From Hyperoodon ampullatus (lineage: Eukaryota > Chordata > Mammalia > Artiodactyla > Ziphiidae): DNA of 64,000 nt. This document shows, piece after piece, positions 23,321 to 36,200 of the stretch. A program made the translations under genes and the position numbers. Positions within the stretch are counted from its first letter, which is position 1, and every line of letters starts with the position of its first letter. The notes under the pieces were generated by a model, which made no database searches, was not told where the DNA came from, and saw only the letters and a program-made list of their open reading frames with translations. The stretch covers positions 186,001-250,000 of the forward strand of contig CATKHW010000059.1 of NCBI GenBank assembly GCA_949752795.1. The letters are read 5' to 3'.

Positions 23321-25074
23321 GTGGATGTACAGCAGCAAAAAACAGAGCTTTGAAAATCAGCTGTAACCAATATAAAAATAAATTTAAAACTATTTATAAA
23401 AACAGTGAGACAGACAAAAATTCTTACAACTTTTGTTGAAGGGCTACGATGTAACATGGATTGAACACATGTAGACCCACAGCAGGATGATTATATAAGG
23501 CTGGAAGCTATGCACGCTAAGAGATGTTAGAGAGGCTGGGTGAGGAAATGCAGACCTTTTAAAGTAATACTGCCTGGTACCCATTCCATGGGTCCCAAAT
23601 CTGCAGGTTCAAGGGAATCTTCTGACAGCGAAAACATGCCCGGGAAACCGAGATGAATGTACACCGTGTGCTCAGGAAAGGTGTCTAAAATGCACCTCAT
23701 TTTTGATCTCCTGGTGCTGGGGTTCGCCATTCCAGCCACATTACTAACAATCTGCCCACTTGGAGAATCAGCACCTTTAACCTCCTGTTTCACACAGTTT
23801 GCAATTTGTGCAGAGGATAAATGGGAAGAGGGGGAACCAATGAGAGATTAGCTGTAGGACTTTTGACAGGCACATGTCACTCTAATTTCCCATTAGGAAG
23901 AAGAATTAACCAAAGGCTCAGCCTGCCTCCCCAGAACCAGAATAGGGCCAGAAGTAATCCAATGGTTTGGCGGCCAGCTCACAAAAAAAGCGAGTTGCAA
24001 AATGGAGCTCAGGAGCAGACAATTCAAAGACCTGCAAAGATATAAATGATAACCAACGTCCAAAAATATATTCAGCTAAGGTAACGAAGAGGATCTGAAT
24101 GAGAGGCAGAATTGCAGGAAACAGATTTCAAAAGGTAGATTGTACTCACATTTAAAGCATATGAAAAGCAGCAGAATTTCTAAAATGATGCGGTTGGGCA
24201 AAAGGGTGTATGCGTTTTTTTCGTGAATATCTTCAGGAAAAAAACACATGCAGAGTTTTTGGCCAACCAAGCAAGACGGAAATGCAAATCCGCACAACAA
24301 AGAAGTCTCAATTTCCACTGCTCAGAAAGGCCATCCAAAAAATGTGTACAAACCAGAAATGCAGGAGAGGCCATGGAAAACAGGGAGCCTAGTCACGCTG
24401 ATGGGTGGGGTATAAATATCCAAGAGCCACTCTGAAGAAGTGTATGCTGTTTTTAAAACATCTAAAATACAAAGCCCCGGAGCAAGGGGACTTCAACTCA
24501 TGGACATATAACTTGGGAAGACTAAATGTCAATAAGACACAGGCACCCCAAAGTTTAGGGCTGCTCTGCATACAAGAACCTCAACTTTGGTACACCTAAA
24601 ATATCCCAGGAAAAAGAGAAATGCATAAAGAACTTGTGGTAATTTTGTACAACGGAATATCACTCAGACGTGAAATCAATGTATATAAGGCCAGTAGCAG
24701 CATAATGAGTGGATTTAGGTATGATGATTTTAAGGGAAATTAGTCACACAGAAAAAGAATCTTATCATAAGATATCACTTATAGAGGGAATGTCAATATC
24801 ACAACACATGAACTGAATTAGGAAAGAGAACAGAGTCTCACATTTAGCAAAAATCTCTTATGCCTGCTTCAGGGGAAAGGAGAGGTGGGGTGATGCATAA
24901 AACCAGAGTTTGATATTAGCACAGGTACCATTCCATAAACCAAATACAGAATAGACAAGACCTACACCTTCCTCAGTGAACGGGACTCAACACCCCTATG
25001 CCCCACAGAGGAATATATCTGACTACTAAGAATCTTAAAACCTATGTATTGATATGTCTCCGTAAGGGAATCAA
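23321..25074 (+). repeat. Decayed satA unit D2
   Basis: Full-length but diverged satA unit. Palindrome centre 24229.5, damaged, with extra T and A in the arms (CGTTTTTTTCGTGAATATCTTCAGG). The L1-derived half is recognisable to the end. Confidence 0.85.
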
Positions 25075-26125
25075 TTGTGTCTAGACTGGCATAAACACGT
25101 CAGTGAAAATCAGCTCAACCCCATTATAAAAATGAATTTCAAACAAACCCCAAAAAACAGCGAAATTCTTACACAATTCCTTCAGGGGTTCTGATGAAAT
25201 CTGGAATGACCCTATCTGCAAAGACAGCTGGATGAGACATAAGGCTGGACACTTGGGACTGAGAGGACTGGTGAGATTGGGAGAGAAAATGCAGACCTTT
25301 TAAAGTAGTAATGCATGCCACCATTCCATGTGTCCCAAATCTCCAGATAGAAGGGAATATCACTACAATTATAACATGTATGGGAAACCTAGAAAATGGA
25401 CACCCTGTGATGGCGAAAGGTTTCTAAAACTCTCCTAATTTTTCCTCTCCTTGTGCTCCACTTTGGCATTCCAACTGCTTTACTATCAATCTCCCAACTT
25501 AGGAGAGTCAGCCCCTATAACCTCCTGGTTTGCACAGTTTGCTAATTGTGCAGAGGATGAAAGGGAAGAGGGAGAACCAATCAGAGAGTAGATGTAGGCA
25601 TTTGGACGGGCACATGTCACTCTAATTTCCCGGGAGGAAGAAGAATTAACCAAAGCCTCAGCCACCCACAGGGAACCAATATAGCCACCCCTGGAACCAG
25701 TATAGGTCCTGAAGCAAAATTGTGGATTTGCGGCCAGCTCACAAAGATGGGATTTGAAAATTGGAGCTCAGGGGCACAGCAATTCACAAACCTGCAGACT
25801 TATAAAGTACTACTCTCTTCCAAAAATCTGTTGAGGGAAGGCAATGAAGCGGCCTTGAAAATGAGCCAGAATTGCACAAAACATATTTCAAGAGGTAAAT
25901 TGGAATCGCCTTTAAAGCACAGGAAGAGCATCCCAAATTGGACAGAGATGCACTTGGCCAAAAAGGGCGTATGACTTTTCTCCTGAATATATTCAGAAGA
26001 AAACGCATACACCCTTTTTGGCCAATCAAGCAAGCGTGCAATACAAATCCACACTACAAAGAATTGTCACTTACCACCGGTCAAAAGGGACATCCGAATA
26101 TCTGTAAAAACCAGAAAGGCAAGAG
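25075..26125 (+). repeat. satA unit D3, interrupted by minisatellite
   Basis: Closer to consensus than D1 and D2. Palindrome centre 25989.5 with few mismatches. The unit stops at GAAAGGCAAGA (about 26125), where the 24-25 bp array begins. Confidence 0.88.
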
Positions 26126-29100
26126 AGAGATGGCAAGGGCATGAAGTAATGTGATCCCAATGGTCATGGAGGATTGTGATGACAAGCGCATGGAGAATTG
26201 TGATGAGAAGATTATGTACCATTTTGTTGACAAAGGCAAGGAGCATTATGATGACAAGGTTCATGGAGCACTGTGATGACAAGCATCATGGAGCATAGTG
26301 ATTACAGGGTTCATGGAGCATTGGGATGACAAGCGCATGGATCATTGTGATGACAATGGTCATGGAGCATTTTAATGACAAGAGTCCCGGATCATTGTGT
26401 TGTCAGGGTTCATGGAGCGTTGTGATGACAGTGGTCATGGAGCATTGTGATGACAGGGGTCATGGCCCATTGTGATGAGAAGGTCATGGAGCATTGGGCT
26501 GAAAATATCCATGGAGTACTGTGATGACAGGGGTCATGGAGCATTGTGATGACAAGGTACTGGAGCAATGTGATGAGAAGACCATGGAGCCTTGTGATGA
26601 CAAGTCTCATGGAGCATTCTGTTGAAAAGTGCCATGGAGCATTGTGATTACAGGGGTCTTGGAGCATTGTGATGACAAGGGTCATGGAGCATTGGGATGA
26701 GAAGGCCATGGAGCATTCTGATGACATGCGCCATGGAGCTTTGTGATGACAAGGGCATGGAGCATTGTGATTACAGCAGTCTTGGAGCACTGTGATGAAA
26801 AGGGCATGGATCATTGTGATGAAAAAGGCATGGAGCCTTGTCATGACAGGGTTCAAGGAGCAAACTGACAACAAGTGTCAGGGAGCATTGTGATGACAAG
26901 GGTATTGAGTATTGTGATGACAAAGGTCATGGAGCATTGTGATGAGAAGACCATGGATAATTGTGATGACGAGCGTCATGGGGCGTTGTGATGATAAGTG
27001 TTATGGAACATATTGATCTCAAGGATTTGGAGCATTGTGATGACAGAGGTCATGGAGCATTTTGGTTTCATTGTGATGACAATAGCCTGAAGCATTATGA
27101 TGATGGGCATGGTGCATTGTGATGACAGGGTTCATGGAGCATTGAGATGAAAAGGGGCATGGAGCATTGCGATTACAGGAGTCTTGGAGCATTGTGATGA
27201 CAAAGTCATGGAACATCGTGAATGAGAAGGCCATGGAGCATTCTGTTGACATGCGTCATGGAGCTTTGTGATGACAAGGGCATGGAACATTGTGATTACA
27301 GGGGTCTTGGAGCATTGTGATGACAAGGGTCATGGAGCCTTGTGATGACAAGGCTGTGGAACATTGTGATGGCAGGGGTCATGGAGCATTGTTATGACAG
27401 GGGTAATGGAGCATTGTGATGACAAGGGCATGGAGCATTGGTCTGAAAAGTTTCATGGATTATTGTGATGAGAGGGGGCAAGGAGCATTGTGATGACAAG
27501 GGCATGGAACACTGTGATACATGGGTCATGGAGGATTGTAATGAGAAGCGCATGGAGCATTGTGATAAGAATTGCATCGAGCATTGTGATGAAAAGCATC
27601 ATGGAGCCTGTGATGACAAGGGCATGGAACAATGTGATGAGAGGGTTCATGGAGCATTGTGATGACAATGGCATGCAGCATTGTGATGACAAGGGTCATT
27701 GAGCTTTGTGATGACAAAGGTCATGGAGCATTTTGATGACAAGGGTGTGGTGCATTCTGTTGTGAAGGGCAGGGAGCATTGTGATGACAGGGGTTATGGA
27801 ACATTGTGATGTCAGGGGAATGGAGCATTGTGATGATAAAGGCATGTAGCATTGTTGTGTCAAGGGTCATGGAATATTGTGATGACAGGGGTGAAGGAGT
27901 ATTGTGTTGACTAGTGATGGAACATTGTGATATCAGTGCTGAGAGAGCATTTTGATGAGAAGTGCATGGAGCAGTGTGATGACAAGGTTTATGGAGCATT
28001 GTGATGACAAAGATGTGGAGCATTGTGATGACAAGTGCATGGCACATTGTGATGCCATGGGTCATGGAGTATTGTGCTAACAAAGGCATTGAGCATTGGG
28101 AGGACAAGGGTCACCGAGCATTGTGATGAAATGTTCATGGAGCGCTGTGGTGACAAAGGTCACAGAGCCTTGTGATGACGAGGGCATGGACCATTGTGAT
28201 GACAAATGTCATGAAGCACTGTGATGACTGGAGTCACGGAGCATTGTGATGACAGGGGTCATAGAGCATTGTGATGAAAGGGCATGGAGCATTGTGATGA
28301 CAGGGGCATGTTGCATTGGTTTGACAAGTTTCAGGGATTATTGTGATGACAGTGGGCATGGCACATTGTGATGACAAGGGCATGGAGCATTGTGATGAGA
28401 AGGTCATGGAGTATTGTGAAGAAGGGTGTCAGGGAGCATTGTGATGACATATGTCATGGTCCATTGCGATGAGAATGGAATGGAGCATTGTGATGCCAAG
28501 TGTCATGGAGGACTGTGATGACAAAGGTAATGGAGCATTTTGATGACAAGCGCTTGGGGCATTGTGATGACAAGGGTCATGGAGCATTGTGATAACAAGG
28601 GCCATTGAGAATTTTGATGACATGTTCATGAAGCATTGTGATGACAATCACATGGAGCTTGCTGTGACAGGGATCATGGAGCATTGCGATGAAAAGTGCA
28701 TAGAGAATTGTGATGACAAAGCATGTAACACTGTGATGAAAAGCATCATGGAGCACAGTGCTGCCAAGAACGTGGATAATTGTGATGACAGGGGACATGG
28801 AGCATTGTGATGACCGGGGCATGGAGTATTGTGATGGCAAGACCGTGGAGCATTGTGATGAGAAGACCATGGATAATTGTGATGATGAGCATCATGGAGC
28901 ACTGTAATGACAAGGGGTATGGAGCATTGTGATGACAGGGGTCATGGAGCATTGTGATGACAAGGTTCATGGAGCATTCTGATGACAAGCTTGTGGAGTA
29001 TTTTGATGACAATGACATGGAGCATTTTGATGAAAATGGCATGGGGCATTGTGATGAAAAAGACATGGAGCCTTTTCATGACAGTTTTCAGGGAGCATTC

Positions 29101-29225
29101 TGACGACAAGTGTCAGGGAGCATTGTGATGACAAAGGTCATGGAGAATTGTGACGACAAGGGCATGGAGTATTGTGATGACAAGCACATGGAGCTTGCTA
29201 TGATGGGGTCAAGGAGCTTTGCGAT

Positions 29226-30020
29226 GACAAGTGCATAGAGAATTGTGATGACAAAGCATGTAACACTGTGATGAGAAGTGTCATGGAGCATAGTGATGCC
29301 AAGATCGTGGAGAATTGTGATGACAGGGGACATGGAGCATTGTGATGACCAGGGCAAGGAGCATTGCGATGGCAAGATCGTGGAGCATTGTGATGAGAAG
29401 ACCATGGATAATTGTGATGACGAGGGTCATGGAGCACTGTAATGACAAGGGGTATAGAGCATTGTGATGACAGTGGTCATGGAGCATTGTGATGACCGGG
29501 GACATGGAGCATCGTGATGCCCAAGGCATGGAGCACTGTGATGGCAAGACCGTGGAGCATTGTGATGAGAAGACCATGGATAATTGTGATGAGGAGCGTC
29601 ATGGAGCACTGTAATGACAAGTGGTATGGAACCTTGTTATGACAGGGGTCATGGAGCATTGTTATGACAGTGGTCATGGAGCATTGTGATGACAAGTGTC
29701 ATGGAGCATTTTGATGACAAAGGCGTGGAGCATTGTGATGAGAAGACCATGGACAATTGTGATTATGAGTGTCATGGAGCACTGTAATGACAAGCAGTAT
29801 GGAGCATTGTGATGACAGGGGTCATGGAGCATTGTGATGACTGGGGACATGGAGCATTGTGATGACCAGGGCATGGAGCATTGTGATGGCAAGACCGTGG
29901 AGCACTGTGATGAGAAGACCATGGATAATTGTGATGACGAACATCATGGAGCACTGTAATGACAAGGGGCATGGAGCATTGTGATGACAGGTGTCATGGA
30001 GCATTGTGATGACAGGGGTC
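29226..30020 (+). repeat. Higher-order repeat in minisatellite C, about 173 bp
   Basis: The marker GACCATGGATAATTG and its variant recur at 29399, 29572, 29745 and 29917, spaced 173, 173 and 172. That is seven basic units per higher-order unit. Each block also holds GGCAAGACCGTGG or a variant and GAGCACTGTAATGACAAG. Confidence 0.8.
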
Positions 30021-30340
30021 ATGGATCATTGAGATGACAAAGGTCACGGAGCATTCTGATGACAAGCTTGTGGAGTATTGTGATGACAATGGCATGAAGC
30101 ATTCTGATGAAAAGGGCATGGATCATTGTGATGAAAAAGGCATGGAGACTTGTCATGACAGGGTTCAATGAGCATACTGATGACAAGTGTCAGGGAGCAT
30201 TGTGATGACAAGTGTATTGAGAATTGTGATGACAAAGGTCATGGAGCATTGTGATGAGAAGTCCATGGATAATTGTGGTGACCAGCGTCATGGGGCGTTG
30301 TGATGACAAGTGTTATGGAACATTGTGATCACAAGGGTTT

Positions 30341-31632
30341 GGAGCATTGTGATGACAAGTGTCATGGAGTCTTGTGATGACAAGGCCGTAGAACATTGTG
30401 ATGGCAGGGGTCATGGAGCATTGTTATGACAGGTGTAATGGAGCATTGTGATGACAAGGGCATGGAGCATTGGCATGAAAAGTTTCATGGATTATTGTGA
30501 TGAGAGTGAGCACTGAGCATTGTGATGACAAGGGCACGGAACACAGTGATACATGTGTCATGGAGGATTGCAATGACAAGGGCATGGAGCATTGTGATGA
30601 CAAGCGTCATGGAGCTTTGTGATGACAACGGCATGGAGCAATGTGATGAGAGGTTTCATGGAGCTTTTTGATGACAATGGCATGGAGCATTGTGATTCCA
30701 AGGGTCATGGAGCTTTGTGATGACATAGGCCATGGAGCATTTTGATGACAAGGGCGTGGTGCATTGTGATGAGAAGGGCAGGGAGCATTGTGATGACAGG
30801 GTCATGGAGCAATTGGATGAAAAGGGTCATGGAACATTTTGATGACAGTGTTTATGGAACATTGTGATGTTAGGGGTCATGGAGCATTGTGATGAAAAGG
30901 GTCATGGAGCATTGTGATGACAGGGGTTATGGAACATTGTGATGTCAGGGGTCATGGAGCATTGTGATGATAAGAGCATGTAGCATTGTTGTGACAAGGG
31001 TCATGGAACATTGGGATGACAGGGTGGAGGGAGTATTGTGTTGACTAGTGATGGAACATTGTGATATCAGTGGTGAGAGAGCATTTTGATGAGAGGTGCA
31101 TGGAGCATTGTGATGACAAGGCTGTGGAGCATTGTGATGAGAAACGCAGGGCACATTGTGATGACATGGGTCATGGAACATTGTGCTGACAAACGCATGG
31201 AGCATTGTGATGACAAGGTTTGTGGAGCATTGTGATGACAACGATGTGGAGCATTGTGATGACAAGCGCATGGCACATTTGATGCCATGTGTCATGGAGT
31301 AATGTGCTGACAAAGGCATGGAGCATTGTGATGACAAGGGTCACCGAGCATTGTGATGAAATGTTCATGGAGTGTTGTGGTCACAAAGGTTACAGAGCCT
31401 TGTGATGACGAGGGCATGGACCATTGTGATGACAAAGGTCATGAAGCATTGTGATGACTGGAGTCACGGAGCATTGTGATGACAGGGGTCATAGAGCATT
31501 GTGATGAAAGGGCATGGAGCATTGTGATGACAGGGGCATGTTGCATTGGTTTGACAAGTTTCAGGGATTATTGTGATGACAGTGGGCATGGCGCATTGTG
31601 ATGACAAGGGCATGGAGCATTGTGATGAGAAG
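30341..31632 (+). repeat. Long duplicate within minisatellite C, copy 1 (1292 bp)
   Basis: Nearly identical to 31991-33282 (offset 1650). Only about two differences were seen, near 31436 and 31449. Left limit set by ACAAGGGTTT versus CAGGGGTCTT; right limit by AGTCCATGG versus AGGTCATGG. Confidence 0.85.
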
Positions 31633-31990
31633 TCCATGGATAATTGTGATGACCAGCGTCATGGGGCGTTGTGATGAAAAGTGTTATGGAACATTGTGAT
31701 CACAAGGGTTTGGAGCATTGTGATGAGAGAGGTCATGGAGAATTTTGATTTCATTGTGATGACAATAGCCTGAAGCATTATGATGATGGGCAAGGTGCAT
31801 TGTGATGACAGGGTTCATGGAGCATTGAGATGCAAAGAGGCATTGATTATTGTAATAACAAGGGTCTTGGAGCATTGTGATGACAAGGGCATGGAGTATT
31901 GTGATGAGAAGGCCATGGAGAATTCTGATGACATGCGTCAGGGAGCTTTGTGATGACATGGGCATGGAGCATTGTGATTACAGGGGTCTT

Positions 31991-33282
31991 GGAGCATTGT
32001 GATGACAAGTGTCATGGAGTCTTGTGATGACAAGGCCGTAGAACATTGTGATGGCAGGGGTCATGGAGCATTGTTATGACAGGTGTAATGGAGCATTGTG
32101 ATGACAAGGGCATGGAGCATTGGCATGAAAAGTTTCATGGATTATTGTGATGAGAGTGAGCACTGAGCATTGTGATGACAAGGGCACGGAACACAGTGAT
32201 ACATGTGTCATGGAGGATTGCAATGACAAGGGCATGGAGCATTGTGATGACAAGCGTCATGGAGCTTTGTGATGACAACGGCATGGAGCAATGTGATGAG
32301 AGGTTTCATGGAGCTTTTTGATGACAATGGCATGGAGCATTGTGATTCCAAGGGTCATGGAGCTTTGTGATGACATAGGCCATGGAGCATTTTGATGACA
32401 AGGGCGTGGTGCATTGTGATGAGAAGGGCAGGGAGCATTGTGATGACAGGGTCATGGAGCAATTGGATGAAAAGGGTCATGGAACATTTTGATGACAGTG
32501 TTTATGGAACATTGTGATGTTAGGGGTCATGGAGCATTGTGATGAAAAGGGTCATGGAGCATTGTGATGACAGGGGTTATGGAACATTGTGATGTCAGGG
32601 GTCATGGAGCATTGTGATGATAAGAGCATGTAGCATTGTTGTGACAAGGGTCATGGAACATTGGGATGACAGGGTGGAGGGAGTATTGTGTTGACTAGTG
32701 ATGGAACATTGTGATATCAGTGGTGAGAGAGCATTTTGATGAGAGGTGCATGGAGCATTGTGATGACAAGGCTGTGGAGCATTGTGATGAGAAACGCAGG
32801 GCACATTGTGATGACATGGGTCATGGAACATTGTGCTGACAAACGCATGGAGCATTGTGATGACAAGGTTTGTGGAGCATTGTGATGACAACGATGTGGA
32901 GCATTGTGATGACAAGCGCATGGCACATTTGATGCCATGTGTCATGGAGTAATGTGCTGACAAAGGCATGGAGCATTGTGATGACAAGGGTCACCGAGCA
33001 TTGTGATGAAATGTTCATGGAGTGTTGTGGTCACAAAGGTTACAGAGCCTTGTGATGACGAGGGCATGGACCATTGTGATGACAAATGTCATGAAGCACT
33101 GTGATGACTGGAGTCACGGAGCATTGTGATGACAGGGGTCATAGAGCATTGTGATGAAAGGGCATGGAGCATTGTGATGACAGGGGCATGTTGCATTGGT
33201 TTGACAAGTTTCAGGGATTATTGTGATGACAGTGGGCATGGCGCATTGTGATGACAAGGGCATGGAGCATTGTGATGAGAAG
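31991..33282 (+). repeat. Long duplicate within minisatellite C, copy 2 (1292 bp)
   Basis: Partner of 30341-31632. The 358 bp between the two copies begins with a near-repeat of 30262-30340, showing the larger unit was about 1.37 kb before rearrangement. Confidence 0.85.
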
Positions 33283-36200
33283 GTCATGGAGTATTGTGAA
33301 GAAGGGTGTCAGGGAGCATTGTGATGACATATGTCATGGTCTATTGAAAAGACAATGGAATGTAGCATTGTGATGCAAAGTGTCATGGAGGATTGTGATG
33401 ACAAAGGTAATGGAGCATTTTGATGACAAGGGCTTGGAGCATTGTGATGACAAGGGTCATGGCGCATTGTGATAACAAGTGCCACTGAGAATTTTGATGA
33501 CATGTTCATGAAGCATTGTGATGACAATCACATGGAGCTTGCTATGACAGGGGTCATGGAGCATTACAATGACAAGTGCATAGATAATTGTGATGACAAA
33601 ACATGTAACACTGTGATGAGAAGTATCATGGAACATAGTGATGCCAAGAACGTGGAGAATTTTGAAGAGAAGACCATGGATAATTGTGATGACGAGCGTC
33701 ATGGAGCACTGTAATGACAAGGGGTATGGAACATTGTGATGACAGGGGTCATGGAGGACTGTGATGACTGAGGACATGGAGCATCGTGATGACCAAGGCA
33801 TGGAGCATTTTGATGGCAAGACCGTGGAGCATTGTGATGAGAAGACCATGGATAATTGTGATGACGAGCGTCATGGAACACTGTAATGACAAGGGATATG
33901 GAGCATTTTGATGACAGGGGTCATGGAGCATTCTGAAGACAATGATCAGGGAGCATTCTGATGACAAGCTTGTGGAGTATTGTGATGACAATGACATGGA
34001 GCGTTGTGATGAAAAGGGCATAGAGCATTCTTATGAAAAAGGCATGGAGCATTTTCATGACAGTGTTCAAGGAGTATTCTGACAAGTGGCAGGGAGCATT
34101 GTGATGACAAGTGTATTGAGAATTGTGATGACAAAGGTTATGGAGCATTGTGACGACAAGTGCATGGAGTGTTGTCATGACAGTCATCATGGAGTGTTGT
34201 GATGACAAGTGTTATGGAACATTGTGATCACAAGGGGTTGGAGCATTGTGATGACAGAGGTCATGGACCATTTTGATTTCAAGGAGCATGGAGCATTGTG
34301 ATGACAAGGGCATGGAGCAATGTGATCCCAAGGTTCATGGAGGATTGTGATGAAAATGGTAATGGAGTATTGTGATGACAAGCTCATGGAGCATTGTGAT
34401 GACAAGGTCATGTAGGATTTTGATGACACAGGCATGGAGAATTGTGATGATAAGGGTCATGGAGCACTGTGATGATAAGCGTCACGGAGCATTGTGATTA
34501 CAGGGGTCATGGAGCATTGGGATGACAAGGGCATGGATCATTGTGATGACAAGTGTCATGGAGCATTGGGCTGAAAATGTTCATGAAGCATTGTGATGAT
34601 AAGGGAATGGAGCATTGTGATGACAAGAGTCCCGGATCATTGTGTTGTCAGGGGTCATGGAGTGTTGTGATGACAGTGGTCATGGAGGATTGTGATGATA
34701 TGGGTCATGGAGCATTGTGATGAGAAGGTCATGAAGCATTGGACTGAAAATGTTCATGGAGTATTGTGATGACAGGGGTCATGGAGCATTGTAATGAGAA
34801 GGGAATTGAGCACTGTGATGACAAGGTCCTGGAGCATTGTGATGGGAAGTCCATGGAGCCTTGTGATGACAATTCTCATGGAACATTCTAATGAAAAGGG
34901 GCATGGAGCATTGTGATTACAGGGGTCTTGGGGCATTGTGATGACAAGGGCATGGAGTATTGTGATGAGAAGGCCATGGAGCATTCTGATGACATGCGTC
35001 ATGGAGTTTTGTGCTGACAAGGGCATGGAGTATTGTGATGAAAATGGCATGGATCATTGTTATGAAAAAGGCATGGAGCCTTGTCATGACAGGGTTCTAG
35101 GAGCATACTGACGACAAGTGTCACGGAGCATTGTGATGACAAGTGTATTGAGCATTGTGATGACAAAGTTCATGGGGCATTGTGATGAGAAGACCATGGA
35201 TAATTTTGATGATGAGCGTCATGGGGTGTTGTGATGATAAGTTTTATGGAACATTGTGATCACAAGGGTTTGGAGCATTGTGATGACAGAGGTCATGGAG
35301 CATTTTGATTTCATTGTGATGACAATAGCCTGAAGCATTATGGTGATGGGCATGGTGCATTGTGATGACAGCGTTCATGGAGCATTGAGATGAAAAGGGA
35401 CATGGAGCATTGTGATTACAGGTGTCTTGGAGCATTGTGATGACAAGGGCAAGGAGCATTGTGATGAGAAGGCCATGGAGCATTCTGATGACATGCGTCA
35501 TTGAGCTTTGTGATGACAAGGGCATGGAGCATTGTGATTACAGGGGTCTTGGAGCATTGTGATGACAAGGGTCATGGAGCCTTGTGATGACAATGGTGTG
35601 GAACATTGTGATGGCAGGGGTCATGGAGCATTGTTATGACAGGGGTAATGGAGCATTGTGATGAGAAGGGCATGGAGCATTTGTCTGAAAAGTTTCATGG
35701 ATTATTGTGATGAGAGTGGGCATGGAGCATTGTGATGACAAGGTCACAGAACACTGTGATCCATGGGTCATGGAGGATTGTAATGACAAGGGCATGGAGC
35801 ATTGTGATGAGAAGGGCATCGAACATTGTTTTGACAAGCGTCATGGAGCTTTGTGATGACAATTGCATGGAACAATGTGATGAGAGGGGTCATGGAACAT
35901 TGTGATTCCAAGGGTTATGGAGCTTTGTGATGACAAACGTCATGGAGCATTTTGATGTCAAGGGCGTGGTGCATTGTGATGAGAAGGGCAGGGAACATTT
36001 TGATGACAGGGTCATGCAGCAATTTGATGAAAAGTGTAATGGAACATTTTGATGACAGGGGTTATAGAACACTGTGATGTCAGGGGTCATGGAGCTTTGG
36101 GATGAAAAGGGTCATGGAGCATTTTGATGACAGGGGTTATGGAACATTGTGATGTCAGGGGTCATTGAACATTGTGATGATAAGGGGATGTAGCATTGTG

